Positions 8,559 through 17,720 are shown, counted from the stretch's first letter. The stretch: 39,523 nt of DNA from Methylorubrum populi (GCA_020741775.1 DYYG01000054.1:1-39523), one strand, 5' to 3'. Notes: generated by a model not told the origin, from the sequence alone. Numbers and translations: made by a program.

Positions 8559-11500
8559 AATCCTCGAGCGGCTTGGCCTCGCCCCGCCGCAGCAGGCTGT
8601 AGAGGAACGGCACGAACAGAAGCGTCGAGGGCGTGCCCAGCGCGATGCCGCCCATCACGGCGCGGGCGAGGGCCGCGTTCTGCTCTCCGCCCTCGCCGGT
8701 GCCGAGCGCCATCGGCACGAGGCCGAGGAACATCGCGCTCGCCGTCATCAGCACCGGCCGCAGGCGCGTCTCGCCCGCCGCGATGGCGGCCTCATGGGCC
8801 GAGCAGCCGGTGGCCTCCCGGTGTTCCTTGGCGAAGGTCACGAGCAGGATCGAGTTGGCGCTGGCGATGCCCACCGACATGATCGCCCCGAACAGCGAGG
8901 GGATCGAGAAGGTGGTGCCGGTGATGAACAGGCTGGCGACGATGCCGCAGAAGGCGACGGGCAGGGCCGCCAGCACCACGAAGGGGTCGCCCCAGCTCTG
9001 ATAGTTCACCGCCATCAGCAGGTAGACCGCGATCAGCGCGATGCCGAGGCCGATTTCCAGCCGGAAGAAGGCGGCGCGCATATTCTCGATCTGCCCGCGC
9101 ACGGTGATCTTGTCGGGCGCCGGCAGCGCCGTCTGCTCCTCCTGCACGATCCGGTCGATGTCGCGGGCGATGGCGCCGAGGTCGCGGTCCTGCACCGCCG
9201 CGTAGATGTTGAAGGTCGGCTGCGTGTTGACGTGGTTGATCACCGTCTGCGTCGGCTGGCGGGTGATGGTGCTGATGCTGGACAGAAGCGTCAGCGCGCC
9301 GGGCCCGTTATTGCCGCTGCCCGCGCTCGCCCGGGCGAAAAGCGGCGTGTTCTGGAGCGCGGTGAGCGAGTCGTTGCGGTATTCCGGCGTCTGGACCCAG
9401 AGCTGGTAGGGGATGCCGGTCTTCGGATCGGTCCAGAAGTTCGGGTTGACCTGGAAGGAGCCCGACAGGGACACGTTGAGGCTCTGGGCCACCTGCTGCT
9501 GGGTCAGGCCGAGTTCGGCGGCCAGCCGCCGGTCGACGTCGACGAAGAATTGCGGCGCGTCGACGATCTGGTGCAGGTGCACGTCGACGAGGCCGGCGGT
9601 CTCCTTCAGCCGCGCCTCGATGCGGCGGGCGACCTCCAGATCCTTGACCGTGTTGCGCCCGGAAACCTGCACGTCGATCTGCGCGATCACCCCGAAATTG
9701 AGGATCTGCGTGATGATGTCGGAGGGCTGGAAATAGGCGATCATGTCGGGGAAGCGCGCGCGCAGGGTCTCGCGCAGGCGCCGCTGATACTCGGCGATCG
9801 AGCCGTGCTCGTCCTTCAGGTCGATCAGCATCTGCCCGTCGTTGTAGGAAACGAACGAGCCGTCGGAGAAGGCGAAATTGTAGTTGTTCGATGGGATGCC
9901 GATATTGTCGAGGATCTGGTCGATCTCGCCCTCGGGGATCACCTCGCGCACCACCTTCTCGACCTCGGCGAAGACCTGCTCGGCGGTCTCGATCCGCATG
10001 CCGGGGCGGGTGCGCAGATGCAGCGTCATCTGGCTCGATTCGACCTGCGGGAAATAGTCCTGGCCGGTGAAGACGAACAGCCCGCCCGTGCTGGCGAAGA
10101 GCAGGCCGACGAGGCCGAGCGTCGCGATGCGATGATGCAGAACCGCGTGGAGCAGCCCGACATAGCCCCGGTGGAAGCGCGCGAAGCGTGCCTCGAAGCC
10201 GCGGCGGAAGGCGCCCGCCAACCGGAAGACGGGGGAGAGCAGCCAGACAAACGCCCGCTCGATCCGGCCACGGCGCGGCGCATCCCCCTCGGCCGCATGA
10301 TGCTGCAGGTATTCGCGGGCGACCAGCACGTCGATCAGCACCGGCACCAGGGTGCGGGTGAGGAGATACGAGGTCAGCATCGCGAACACGACCGCGAGGG
10401 CCTGCGGCGTGAACAGGTACTTTGGGGTGTCGGTCAGGGCGAAGACCGAGACGAAGGCGGCGCAGATCGAGAGCGTCGAGATCAGGGCCGGCTTGGCGAT
10501 GCCCGCCGCGCCCTCGACCACGGCGTTGCGGAACGGCTTGCCCTCCTCGAACAGGCGATAGGTGTTCTCGATCGCCACCGTCACGTCGTCGACGAGGATG
10601 CCGACCGCGAGGGCGAGACCGCCGAGCGTCATCACGTTGATGGTGTGGCCGAGCGCGGCGAGCAGCGCCAACGAGGTCATCAGGCACAGGGGGATCGAGA
10701 CCAGCACGATCAGGGTCGAGCGCCATGAGCCGAGGAACAGCAGGATGGTCAGCCCCGTCAGGGCGGCGGCGATGACGGCTTCGTGCCAGACGCCCTCGAT
10801 GGCGTTCGAGACGAACACCGACTGGTCGAAGAGCGGCTTGATCTCCATGCCCTCGGGCGCCGCCGCGCGGATATCGGGGAGGGCCGCCTTGACGTTGTTG
10901 ACGACGTCCAGCGTCGAGGCGGTGCCGTTCTTGAGCACCCGCATCAGCACCGAGGCGGCGCCGTCGGCGCGCACCACGTTGACCTGCGGCGGGCCGCCAT
11001 CGCGGACATAGGCCACGTCACGCACCAGCACCGGCTGGCCGTTGACCACCTTGATCGGGATCTCGTTCAGGGCCGCGATCGCGTTCGGCGTCGCGTTCAT
11101 CTGCACCGGGTATTGCTGCTCGCCGATCTTGGCGAGGCCGGAGGGGATGGTCAGGTTCTGCGAGGTCACCGCGTTGGTGACCTCCAGCGGGGTGATGCCG
11201 AGCGCCTGGAGCGCGTGCAGGTCGAGATCGACCATCACCTGACGCGGCGCGCCGCCGAAGGGGGAGGGCAGGGTCGAGCCCGGCACCTGGGTCAGGCGCT
11301 GGCGGATGCGGTACTGGGCGTAGTCGTAGACCTTGTTGAGGCTGTCCTTGGCCGAGGTCAGGGCGAGCTGGATCACCGGCACCGAGGAGGCGGAGAAGCG
11401 CACGATGACGGGCGGCTGCACTCCCGGCGGCATCAGCGCGCGGATCGAGTTCGTCGAGGAGACGACCTGGGCGATGGCGAGATCGATGCTGACGGTCGGG

Positions 11501-11790
11501 TCGAAATAGATCTTCATCACCGACGTGCCCTGCAGGCTCGTCGATTCCATGCGTGCGATGTTGTTGACGTTATTGGAGATTCCGAACTCGGAATAGGTCG
11601 TGATCCGCTTCTCCATCTCCGGCGCGGACAGACCCGTATAGGTCCAGACCACAACGACGACAGGGATATCGACGGCGGGCAGCACGTCCTTCGGCGTCAC
11701 GACGATCGCGCCCGCTCCACCGAGCAGCATCAGCACCGCGAGGACGTAGGTCGTGATGCGGAACTTGAGGGCGTACTGGACGAGTCCCAT
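8551..11790 (-). CDS. RND efflux permease
   Basis: A 1079-residue proton-driven inner-membrane pump of the RND superfamily, at full family length. It begins with the first transmembrane helix after MGLVQYALKFR and shows two large periplasmic loops and two clusters of helices. The proton-relay Asp pair appears in ILVDDVTVAIENTY near residue 400, as in HAE-type pumps. The frame is open 43 codons further upstream but lacks family similarity, so I place the start at the ATG at 11788-11790. It is the first gene of the operon, followed by its adaptor. Likely exports drugs, solvents or metabolites; the specificity is not readable. Confidence 0.94.
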   Translation of the reverse strand: MGLVQYALKFRITTYVLAVLMLLGGAGAIVVTPKDVLPAVDIPVVVVVWTYTGLSAPEMEKRITTYSEFGISNNVNNIARMESTSLQGTSVMKIYFDPTVSIDLAIAQVVSSTNSIRALMPPGVQPPVIVRFSASSVPVIQLALTSAKDSLNKVYDYAQYRIRQRLTQVPGSTLPSPFGGAPRQVMVDLDLHALQALGITPLEVTNAVTSQNLTIPSGLAKIGEQQYPVQMNATPNAIAALNEIPIKVVNGQPVLVRDVAYVRDGGPPQVNVVRADGAASVLMRVLKNGTASTLDVVNNVKAALPDIRAAAPEGMEIKPLFDQSVFVSNAIEGVWHEAVIAAALTGLTILLFLGSWRSTLIVLVSIPLCLMTSLALLAALGHTINVMTLGGLALAVGILVDDVTVAIENTYRLFEEGKPFRNAVVEGAAGIAKPALISTLSICAAFVSVFALTDTPKYLFTPQALAVVFAMLTSYLLTRTLVPVLIDVLVAREYLQHHAAEGDAPRRGRIERAFVWLLSPVFRLAGAFRRGFEARFARFHRGYVGLLHAVLHHRIATLGLVGLLFASTGGLFVFTGQDYFPQVESSQMTLHLRTRPGMRIETAEQVFAEVEKVVREVIPEGEIDQILDNIGIPSNNYNFAFSDGSFVSYNDGQMLIDLKDEHGSIAEYQRRLRETLRARFPDMIAYFQPSDIITQILNFGVIAQIDVQVSGRNTVKDLEVARRIEARLKETAGLVDVHLHQIVDAPQFFVDVDRRLAAELGLTQQQVAQSLNVSLSGSFQVNPNFWTDPKTGIPYQLWVQTPEYRNDSLTALQNTPLFARASAGSGNNGPGALTLLSSISTITRQPTQTVINHVNTQPTFNIYAAVQDRDLGAIARDIDRIVQEEQTALPAPDKITVRGQIENMRAAFFRLEIGLGIALIAVYLLMAVNYQSWGDPFVVLAALPVAFCGIVASLFITGTTFSIPSLFGAIMSVGIASANSILLVTFAKEHREATGCSAHEAAIAAGETRLRPVLMTASAMFLGLVPMALGTGEGGEQNAALARAVMGGIALGTPSTLLFVPFLYSLLRRGEAKPLEDYV

Positions 11791-11898
11791 GGATTTCCAG
11801 TGAGCCTGGCGGAGAAGCGGGGGAGGTGAAGGCGCGTGATCACAGCACGGCCGATGTTTCTGTTCTATGTCCGATTGTGCCCGGAAACACACGCGCGC

Positions 11899-11915
11899 GG
11901 CGATGCCGCATCGCC
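11899..11915. terminator. Hairpin in the 11791-11998 gap
   Basis: GGCGATG and CATCGCC pair around loop CCG. It lies between the end of the minus-strand nucleotide transporter gene and the start of the RND permease gene. On the minus strand the T-rich stretch near 11975-11985 precedes it rather than follows, so termination is only a possibility. No gene is seen in this 208-bp gap. Confidence 0.3.
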
Positions 11916-11998
11916 GCACGTCCTGGGCCGAATCAGACCGTTACAGTCATCCGGACGGGACTGCCCTGATCTAAAAATAACCTTTGCAACGATGCGCT

Positions 11999-13336
11999 TC
12001 AGCTTGTCCGTGGCGGAATCGGCGCTGCGATCTCCTCCGTTCGCGTCTCGCCCTGCCGCCGCGCCTGCGCCCGGCCGAGCCAGAGGGCGTTGACGAGCCA
12101 TGCCGCCGAGAGCGGCACCGCCACGATCGCCGCCGCATGGCCGCCGAAGCCGAGAGCCGCGAGCCCGGTATAGGACCACGCGCCGAGCTGGTCGCCGAGG
12201 CGGTAGACCACGGTGTCGATGAAGCTCTTGGCCTTGTAGCGGTCCTCGCGCGGCACCACCGTGAACAGCACCTCGCGGACCGGCCGGGCGATGGCGAAGT
12301 TGCCGGCCCGCCGCAGGACGTAGATCACCACCACCGAGGCCACCGTCGGCGACAAGGCCAGGGCGGCGAAGCCGACGACGCTCGCCGCCGGCAGCAGCGC
12401 GAGCGTCACGCCGACGCCGAGCCACCGGGTGATGCGGCCGGTGAGGAAGAGCTGCACCCCGAGGGTGAGCACGTTCACCGCGAGATCGACGCTGGCGAAG
12501 AAGGCGGTCCGTTCGCCCCGGCCGGAAAAGCTCCGCTCGGCCACCGCCGCCTGCTCGAAATACAGGAAGGTCGCGGTGACCGAGAACAAAGCCAGGAACA
12601 GCGCGATGTTGAGGAGATAGGGCGAGGCGAGCGTGCGCCGGATGCCGGCCCACACGTCGCCGCCGATGATCTCGCCCGCGCGGGATTCCTCCGGCACCTC
12701 GTGCAGCCGCCCGATCAGGCGGGCGAGGCTCCGCATGGCGAAGACCGCCGCCTCCAGAAGCAGGGCGGCGGCCAGGAGGAGCACCCAGGTCGGCACGTCG
12801 CGCGCCAGCGTCGCCGTCACCGCCGAGCCGCAGATGGCGCCGAGGGTCGCGCCCGCCGCGATGAAGCCGAACAGGCGCTTGCCCTGCTCGGTCGAGAACA
12901 CGTCCACCACCGTGGCCCAGAAGATCGAGACCACGAACAGGTTGAAGATCGAGAGCCAGACGAAGAAGGCCCGGCCGACCCAGACCGCCGTTTCTCCCTC
13001 CGCGAGCGCGATAAGGCCGGAAAAAATCAGGATGTTGAGGATGAAGAAGCGGTAGGTGAGGGGCACGAAGCGGGCGCGCGGCAGGCGCTTCACCAGCCAC
13101 GCGAAGGGCAGGTTCAGCGCCAGCATGCCGACGAGGGTGGCCAGGAACAGCCAGGGCAGGTTGTCCAAGCCCCCCGCCACGCCCATCTGATCGCGGATCG
13201 GGCGCAGCATGTAGTAGCTCGCCAGCAGCGCGAAGATGTAGGCCCAGGACCAGGCCAGGGCCGGGCCCTCGCCCGGCCTCACATCGACCAGGCGGGCGAG
13301 GCGGCCGGAGAGAGACGAGGCCGGGGCCTCGCTCAA
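11999..13336 (-). CDS. NTP/NDP exchange (AAA-family) nucleotide transporter
   Basis: A 445-residue polytopic membrane protein with 10-12 hydrophobic helices. The N-terminal RLARLVDVRPGEG followed by SYYMLRPIRDQMG is characteristic of the bacterial ADP/ATP translocase-like family (plastid/Rickettsia NTT type), as is FVSIFWATVVDVFSTEQGKR-like helix-loop sequence (I see VSIFWATVVDVF near 135) and a late VPREDRYKAKSFID. Known members exchange ATP/ADP, import nucleotides, or carry NAD. The start is a TTG overlapping the previous stop (TTGA at 13333-13336); a GTG 17 codons in is the alternative. It is the last gene of a three-gene overlapping operon with two exported oxidoreductases. The transported nucleotide is unknown. 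Confidence 0.85.
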   Translation of the reverse strand: MSEAPASSLSGRLARLVDVRPGEGPALAWSWAYIFALLASYYMLRPIRDQMGVAGGLDNLPWLFLATLVGMLALNLPFAWLVKRLPRARFVPLTYRFFILNILIFSGLIALAEGETAVWVGRAFFVWLSIFNLFVVSIFWATVVDVFSTEQGKRLFGFIAAGATLGAICGSAVTATLARDVPTWVLLLAAALLLEAAVFAMRSLARLIGRLHEVPEESRAGEIIGGDVWAGIRRTLASPYLLNIALFLALFSVTATFLYFEQAAVAERSFSGRGERTAFFASVDLAVNVLTLGVQLFLTGRITRWLGVGVTLALLPAASVVGFAALALSPTVASVVVIYVLRRAGNFAIARPVREVLFTVVPREDRYKAKSFIDTVVYRLGDQLGAWSYTGLAALGFGGHAAAIVAVPLSAAWLVNALWLGRAQARRQGETRTEEIAAPIPPRTS

Positions 13337-14070
13337 GGCTTCACCCCGAGCTTCTCCTTCAGTTCCGGCGCCGACACATCGTGCCCGAAGCCGGGCGAGC
13401 CCATGGCGAAGCGATCGGCCGCCTTCAGCTCACCCACCACCACGGGGTCGAAGCCCGCATCCGAGACCAGGGTGCGGGCGGTCTCGACCGCCCTGTGGTC
13501 GTCTCCGGCGATCGGCACCGCCATGCGCGGCTCGGGCCGTCCGGCATTCTTCTGGAAAACCTTGTAGTTGGCCGCATTGAAGGCCCGCACCACCCGCGCG
13601 CCGGCCAGATACTTGGCGGAGGTGGCGCCGATCCCGTCGCGCTCCACCTCGTCGTAGATCGCGCCGTCGCGGGCCTTCACCGCATTGCCGGCATCGATCA
13701 CCACCTTGCCCTTGAGGGCGGCGGCATTCTCCTTGCCCAGTTCCGGATAGGCCTTGTAGGGCACCGCGATCAGCACGGCATGGCCGAAGGCGATCGCCTC
13801 CGCCGGGGTTCCCGCCCGCGCCTTGGGCCCGAGTTCCTCCACCAGGGCCTTCAGTTCCTCCGGGTGGCGGGAGGAGAAGAACACCTCGTAGCCCGCCTTG
13901 ATCCAGAGCCGGCCCAGCGTCCCGCCGATATGGCCGGCCCCGACGACCCCGATTTTCTTGGGATTCTCAGGCTGGGCGAGAGCAGGCAGGGCCGGGAACA
14001 AGAGCGTGCCGGCGAGCAGCGCCAGAGCCCCGCGCCGACCCAGAGACAATCCAAAAAAATCAGACCGCAT
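13333..14070 (-). CDS. Exported F420/NADP-oxidoreductase-like Rossmann protein
   Basis: A 245-residue protein: an N-terminal signal with twin Arg12-Arg13, a hydrophobic core and a cleavage-like ALA-Q site at 32/33, then a Rossmann domain opening IGVVGAGHIGG (40-50). The rest matches the NADP oxidoreductase coenzyme-F420-dependent family (SSRHPEEL, VLIAVPYKAY, VVRAFNAANY). Related cytosolic enzymes move hydride between NADP and a flavin or deazaflavin. The signal has an Arg pair but a poor Tat consensus, so Tat or Sec is possible. Its ATG overlaps the upstream reductase by 11 nt and its stop overlaps the transporter start. A nucleotide-cofactor enzyme with a signal peptide is unusual. Confidence 0.82.
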   Translation of the reverse strand: MRSDFFGLSLGRRGALALLAGTLLFPALPALAQPENPKKIGVVGAGHIGGTLGRLWIKAGYEVFFSSRHPEELKALVEELGPKARAGTPAEAIAFGHAVLIAVPYKAYPELGKENAAALKGKVVIDAGNAVKARDGAIYDEVERDGIGATSAKYLAGARVVRAFNAANYKVFQKNAGRPEPRMAVPIAGDDHRAVETARTLVSDAGFDPVVVGELKAADRFAMGSPGFGHDVSAPELKEKLGVKP

Positions 14071-15001
14071 CGATGAAGGCCTCCATCTTGCGCCGTTCGG
14101 CGGCGTCCGGCAGCCGCCCGGTGGCGGCGGCGAGGTTGTCCTCGACGTAAGCCACCTTGGCCATGCCCGGGATCGGGCAGGTCACGGCTTCGTTCGCCAG
14201 GACGTATTTGAGGAAGAACTGCGCCCAGCTCCTGCAGCCGAATTCGGCGGCGAAATCCGGCAGGGGCTTGTCCTTCACCGCCTTGAACAGGCGGTCCCGG
14301 CCGAAGGGCACGTTGACCATCACCGCCACGCCGCGCTCGGCGGCGAGCGGCAGGATGCGCTCGGCCGCGAGCCGGCTGTCGAGGGCGTAGTTCAGCTGCA
14401 CGAAGTCGAGTTTTTCCCGCTTCATCACCGCTTCGAGATCGGGGAACTGCTCGTCGCGCCAGACCGTGACGCCGAGATAGCGGATCCGGCCCTTCTCCTT
14501 GAGAGCGCGCAGGACCGCGAGATTGGCCTCCGGATCGACCAGATTGTGCACGGCGATCAGATCGATCCGATCGGTGCGCAGGCGCTGGAACGAGCGCTCC
14601 GTCTCCGCCTGCGCCGCCGCGCGGCCGCGTCCGGCGACCTTGGTGGCCAGGAAGATCTTGTCGCGCAGACCGTCGAGGATGAGGCCGAGCACATCCTCCG
14701 CCGTGCCGTAGCTCGGGGCGGTGTCGATCACCCGGCCGCCGAGGGCCACGAAGCGCTCCACCGCCTGGCGCAAGGGGGCGGTGGCCTCGGGCGTCACCGC
14801 GACCTCGTAGCGGCGCGACGTGCCGATACCCATGGCCGGGATGCGCTCGCCCGAAGAGGGAATCGGCCGGGTGATCAGGGCCTCCTCGGCGCGGGCGGGC
14901 CGGGGCGGGACCGGCATGAGACCCGTCATGAGCCCTGCCCCAGTCAGGGAGGCAGCGCCCCGCAGAAGGGTTCGGCGGGAGAGCAGCGGAACGAGCACCA
15001 T
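14060..15001 (-). CDS. Tat-exported aldo/keto reductase
   Basis: A 313-residue aldo/keto reductase with a clear twin-arginine signal: SRRTLLRG at 8-15, a hydrophobic stretch, and an ARA-EE cleavage site at 38/39. The mature enzyme keeps the family tetrad: Asp93 and Tyr98 (VIDTAPSYG), Lys121 (FLATKV) and His152 (AVHNL). Tat export would carry it folded, possibly with NADP(H) bound. It is first in an operon with the exported Rossmann oxidoreductase and the nucleotide transporter. It shares only family membership with the cytosolic reductase at 278-1312. The substrate is unknown. Confidence 0.88.
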   Translation of the reverse strand: MVLVPLLSRRTLLRGAASLTGAGLMTGLMPVPPRPARAEEALITRPIPSSGERIPAMGIGTSRRYEVAVTPEATAPLRQAVERFVALGGRVIDTAPSYGTAEDVLGLILDGLRDKIFLATKVAGRGRAAAQAETERSFQRLRTDRIDLIAVHNLVDPEANLAVLRALKEKGRIRYLGVTVWRDEQFPDLEAVMKREKLDFVQLNYALDSRLAAERILPLAAERGVAVMVNVPFGRDRLFKAVKDKPLPDFAAEFGCRSWAQFFLKYVLANEAVTCPIPGMAKVAYVEDNLAAATGRLPDAAERRKMEAFIDAV

Positions 15002-15072
15002 GGCGCGGGCCTCCTTCGCGGGCGGGCTTGGCCCGACCGAGATAGGGCAACCTCACCGCGAGGGCGACGCGC

Positions 15073-15624
15073 TCACCCCTCGAACCGCCCGAACGTCACC
15101 GCCGTCTCGCCGTAGCTGCGCCGCTCCATCTCCGCGAAGCCGGGCGGCAGCACCAAGCCGGCCTCGGCCGCCTCCTCGACGACGACCAGCGCGCCGGGGC
15201 TCAGCCAGCCGCCGGCCGCCGCGGCGGCGAGCGCGGCGGGAGCGAGGTTTTTCCGATAAGGCGGGTCGCAGAAGGCGAGGGTGGCGGCGTCCGGCGCGGG
15301 ACCGAGACGGGTCGCGTCCCGCTGGATCAGCCGGACGCGGTCGCCGCAGCCGAGGGCGGCGATGCCCTCGCGGATCAGCGCGCCGGCCTGGCGCCCCTCA
15401 TCCACGAGGAAGGCGCGGGCCGCGCCGCGGGAGAGCGCCTCGAAGGCGAGGGCGCCGGTGCCCGCGAACAGATCGAGCACCACCGCGCCCTCGACCGCAT
15501 CGTCGTAGGCATGGGCGAGCACGTTGAACAGGGCCTCGCGCAGCCGGTCGGAAGTCGGGCGGATGCCCTCCGCCTTCGGCCCGGCGAGCCGGCGCCCGCG
15601 CCATTCCCCCCCGACGATCCGCAA
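15073..15624 (-). CDS. rsmD: 16S rRNA (guanine966-N2)-methyltransferase RsmD
   Basis: A 183-residue SAM-dependent methyltransferase that modifies G966 of 16S rRNA during 30S assembly. The N-terminus MRIVGGEWRGRRL and RPTSDRLREALFN are hallmark RsmD segments. The SAM loop is VLDLFAGTGALAFEALSRG (49-67) and the catalytic DPPY is at 120-123. It lies 10 bp after rluB on the same strand, an RNA-modification pair seen in many alphaproteobacteria. Confidence 0.95.
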   Translation of the reverse strand: MRIVGGEWRGRRLAGPKAEGIRPTSDRLREALFNVLAHAYDDAVEGAVVLDLFAGTGALAFEALSRGAARAFLVDEGRQAGALIREGIAALGCGDRVRLIQRDATRLGPAPDAATLAFCDPPYRKNLAPAALAAAAAGGWLSPGALVVVEEAAEAGLVLPPGFAEMERRSYGETAVTFGRFEG

Positions 15625-15634
15625 GGTCTAAGCC

Positions 15635-17452
15635 TCAGGCCTCGCCGCGCGGCGGACGGCCCGGGCGACCGCCGCCCCGTGGCCCCGGCTTGCCGCCGCC
15701 GGGGCGCCCGCCGGCACCGCCGGGCTTGCCCCCGGGACGACCGCCCGGGCGGGCACCGCCGGCCTTGAAGCCACCGCCCTTGAAGCCAGCCTTGGCCCCG
15801 TCACGGGGACCGTCCTTGAAGCCGGGCTTGCCGCCAAACGCCTTGCTCGGCCCCTTGGCCGGACCTTTGCCCGGACCTTTGCGGAAGCTGGCGCGCTCGG
15901 GAGCATCGCCGGCCCGGAAGGCGCGGGCCGGCCGCTCCCCCTCGGCGGAACGGGGCCGGTCACGCGGGGGACCGCGGCGCTCGGCCGTCTGTCCCTCGGC
16001 GAACCGCTCCCGGCGGGGCGCCGCCTCGTTGCGGTCACGCTGAGGCCTTGCCTCGCTCCGCTCGCGCTGGGGCCTTCCCTCGCTGCGCTCGCGCGGCGGC
16101 CCGCGCCGCTCAGGCGACGCAGCCTCCCCGGCCTCACGGCGGCGGGGACGGGCATCGCCCGCCGACGCCTCCCGGCGCGGCCTCTCCTCGCGGGGGCTGT
16201 CCCCGCGCGCGGGCCGGTCCTCTTGGTTGCGGAAACGGACCCGGCGATGCGGCTCGGGGGCCGGCGTCTCCGGCGTCGGCTGGAGTCGTTCCACCAGCAC
16301 CCGGCGCTCGCCGGCTGCCTGGATCGCGCCGACCCGCTCGCGGCCGCGCTCGGCGGCGGCAGCACGGGCCGTCTTCGGGTCCGAGCCGCGACGCGGCACC
16401 TTGGCCGCGCGCGGACGGGCTTCATCATCGGCCCGCCACACGGTGGGCGAGGGCGCCCGCTGCGCCGGCCGGCCGGCGGAGCGGGCGGGGGCGGCGGGAC
16501 GGGCGGGATCGCGGGGCGGGCGGCCCGAGGGCGCGCCGCGCCCCCCCTCCTTGCCCCCGGCGCGGCCGCGCGAGGGAGCGGCTTCCTCGGCCTGCGCGGC
16601 GCGGGCGGCCTTCTTCGGGCTGCCGAAGGCGGCGATGGGCTCGCGCACCGGGCTCTCGAAATCGACGCCGGCCTGCTCTGCGAGGCTCTTTCCCAGCTGC
16701 TCCTTGAGAACCTTGGTGCGGATCTCCTCGACGAGCCCGACCTCCAGGTCGCCGAGCTGGAACGGTCCAAACGAGACCCGGATCAGCCGGTTCACCGACA
16801 GGCCGAGATGTTCGAGGATGCGCTTGACCTCGCGGTTCTTGCCCTCGCGCAGGCCGAGCGTCAGCCAGACATTGTCACCCTGCGCCCGGTCGAGGGTCGC
16901 CTCGACGGGGCCGTATTCCATACCGTCGACGGTCACGCCCTTCTTCAGCTTGTCGAGATCGGGCTGGGTGACCTCGCCGAAGGCGCGCACGCGGTAGCGG
17001 CGCAGCCAGCCGGTATCGGGATGGGCGATCACCTTGGCGAGCCCACCGTCATTGGTGAGCAGCAGCAGCCCTTCCGTGTTGATGTCGAGGCGGCCGATGG
17101 CGACGACGCGGGGCAGCTCTTCCGGCAGGCCGTCGAACACCGTCTGGCGTCCCTCGGGGTCGCGGGCGGTGGTGACCACGCCGCGCGGCTTGTGCAGCAG
17201 CCACAGCCGGGTCCGCTCACGGGCGGGCAGGGGCTCGCCGTCCACGGTGATGCGGTCGGAATCGGTGACGTTGATCGCCGGCGAGGCGAGCACCCGGCCG
17301 TTGAGGGTGACGCGGCCGGCCTCGATCAGGGCCTCGGCGTCACGGCGGGAGGCGATGCCGGCGCGGGCGATGGCCTTGGCGATACGCTCGCCCTCGGGCG
17401 CGGCGGGCTGGTCCGCGGGCGCGGCCGGGGGGGAATCTGGAATGTCGGTCAT
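15635..17452 (-). CDS. rluB: rRNA pseudouridine synthase (RluB type) with long basic tail
   Basis: A 605-residue protein. Residues about 22-70 form an S4 RNA-binding domain, and about 80-240 the RsuA/RluB catalytic domain with the active Asp123 in GRLDINTEGLL. It isomerises a uridine in 23S rRNA. From about residue 265 to the end there are roughly 340 residues of low complexity rich in Arg, Pro, Gly, Ala and Lys, with short repeats (RERSEGRPQ, RERSEARPQ, RDRNEAAPR) and a Gly/Lys/Phe-rich end. E. coli RluB is far shorter, with a brief tail. The tail is probably disordered and RNA-binding. It heads an operon with rsmD. Confidence 0.93.
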   Translation of the reverse strand: MTDIPDSPPAAPADQPAAPEGERIAKAIARAGIASRRDAEALIEAGRVTLNGRVLASPAINVTDSDRITVDGEPLPARERTRLWLLHKPRGVVTTARDPEGRQTVFDGLPEELPRVVAIGRLDINTEGLLLLTNDGGLAKVIAHPDTGWLRRYRVRAFGEVTQPDLDKLKKGVTVDGMEYGPVEATLDRAQGDNVWLTLGLREGKNREVKRILEHLGLSVNRLIRVSFGPFQLGDLEVGLVEEIRTKVLKEQLGKSLAEQAGVDFESPVREPIAAFGSPKKAARAAQAEEAAPSRGRAGGKEGGRGAPSGRPPRDPARPAAPARSAGRPAQRAPSPTVWRADDEARPRAAKVPRRGSDPKTARAAAAERGRERVGAIQAAGERRVLVERLQPTPETPAPEPHRRVRFRNQEDRPARGDSPREERPRREASAGDARPRRREAGEAASPERRGPPRERSEGRPQRERSEARPQRDRNEAAPRRERFAEGQTAERRGPPRDRPRSAEGERPARAFRAGDAPERASFRKGPGKGPAKGPSKAFGGKPGFKDGPRDGAKAGFKGGGFKAGGARPGGRPGGKPGGAGGRPGGGKPGPRGGGRPGRPPRGEA

Positions 17453-17485
17453 CCGCGCCCCTTATCAGACCAATCGGGCGCACAA

Positions 17486-17514
17486 AAGGAAAAGGCGGCC
17501 CCGATGGGCCGCCT
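17486..17514 (-). terminator. Rho-independent terminator of the DUF1328 gene
   Basis: On the minus strand a perfect 9-bp stem, AGGCGGCCC and GGGCCGCCT with loop ATCG, is followed by a T-rich run (TTTCCTTTT). It lies 30 bp after the DUF1328 stop and ahead of rluB. Confidence 0.8.
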
Positions 17515-17543
17515 CGTCTATCGCGTCATGCGATGGTGCGCCG

Positions 17544-17720
17544 TCACAACCGCGGGGAGCGCCCGCGCACCGCGCCCATCACCGCCGAGATCAAGAACAG
17601 CGCGATGGCGACGAAGAAGACGATCTTGGCCGCCTCCATGGCGGTGCCGGCGATGCCGCCGAAGCCGAGCAGCGCGGCGATCAGGGCGACGACGAGAAAG
17701 GTAACAGCCCAACCGATCAT
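17544..17720 (-). CDS. DUF1328 small membrane protein
   Basis: A 58-residue protein made of two hydrophobic helices, MIGWAVTFLVVALIAALLGF and a second from about 31 to 50 (IVFFVAIALFLISAVMG). This is the whole length and pattern of the DUF1328 (YtjA-like) family, small inner-membrane proteins of unknown function that are often stress-induced. The start is fixed by an AGGAGG-type site 4-9 nt upstream; the frame extends upstream but without family similarity. It has its own terminator and a preceding hairpin. Confidence 0.9.
   Translation of the reverse strand: MIGWAVTFLVVALIAALLGFGGIAGTAMEAAKIVFFVAIALFLISAVMGAVRGRSPRL

Noticed and set aside
8473..10728. A 751-residue plus-strand open frame
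   Set aside because: It lies opposite the RND permease and adaptor, is rich in Arg/Asp/His/Gln and has no domain pattern; a high-GC shadow.
8551..11790. Complete tripartite efflux system
   Set aside because: No outer-membrane channel gene is adjacent, so only the pump and adaptor are claimed.
11865..13100. A 411-residue minus-strand frame overlapping the nucleotide transporter
   Set aside because: Arg/Gly-rich shadow; the 445-residue frame has the hydrophobic helix pattern.
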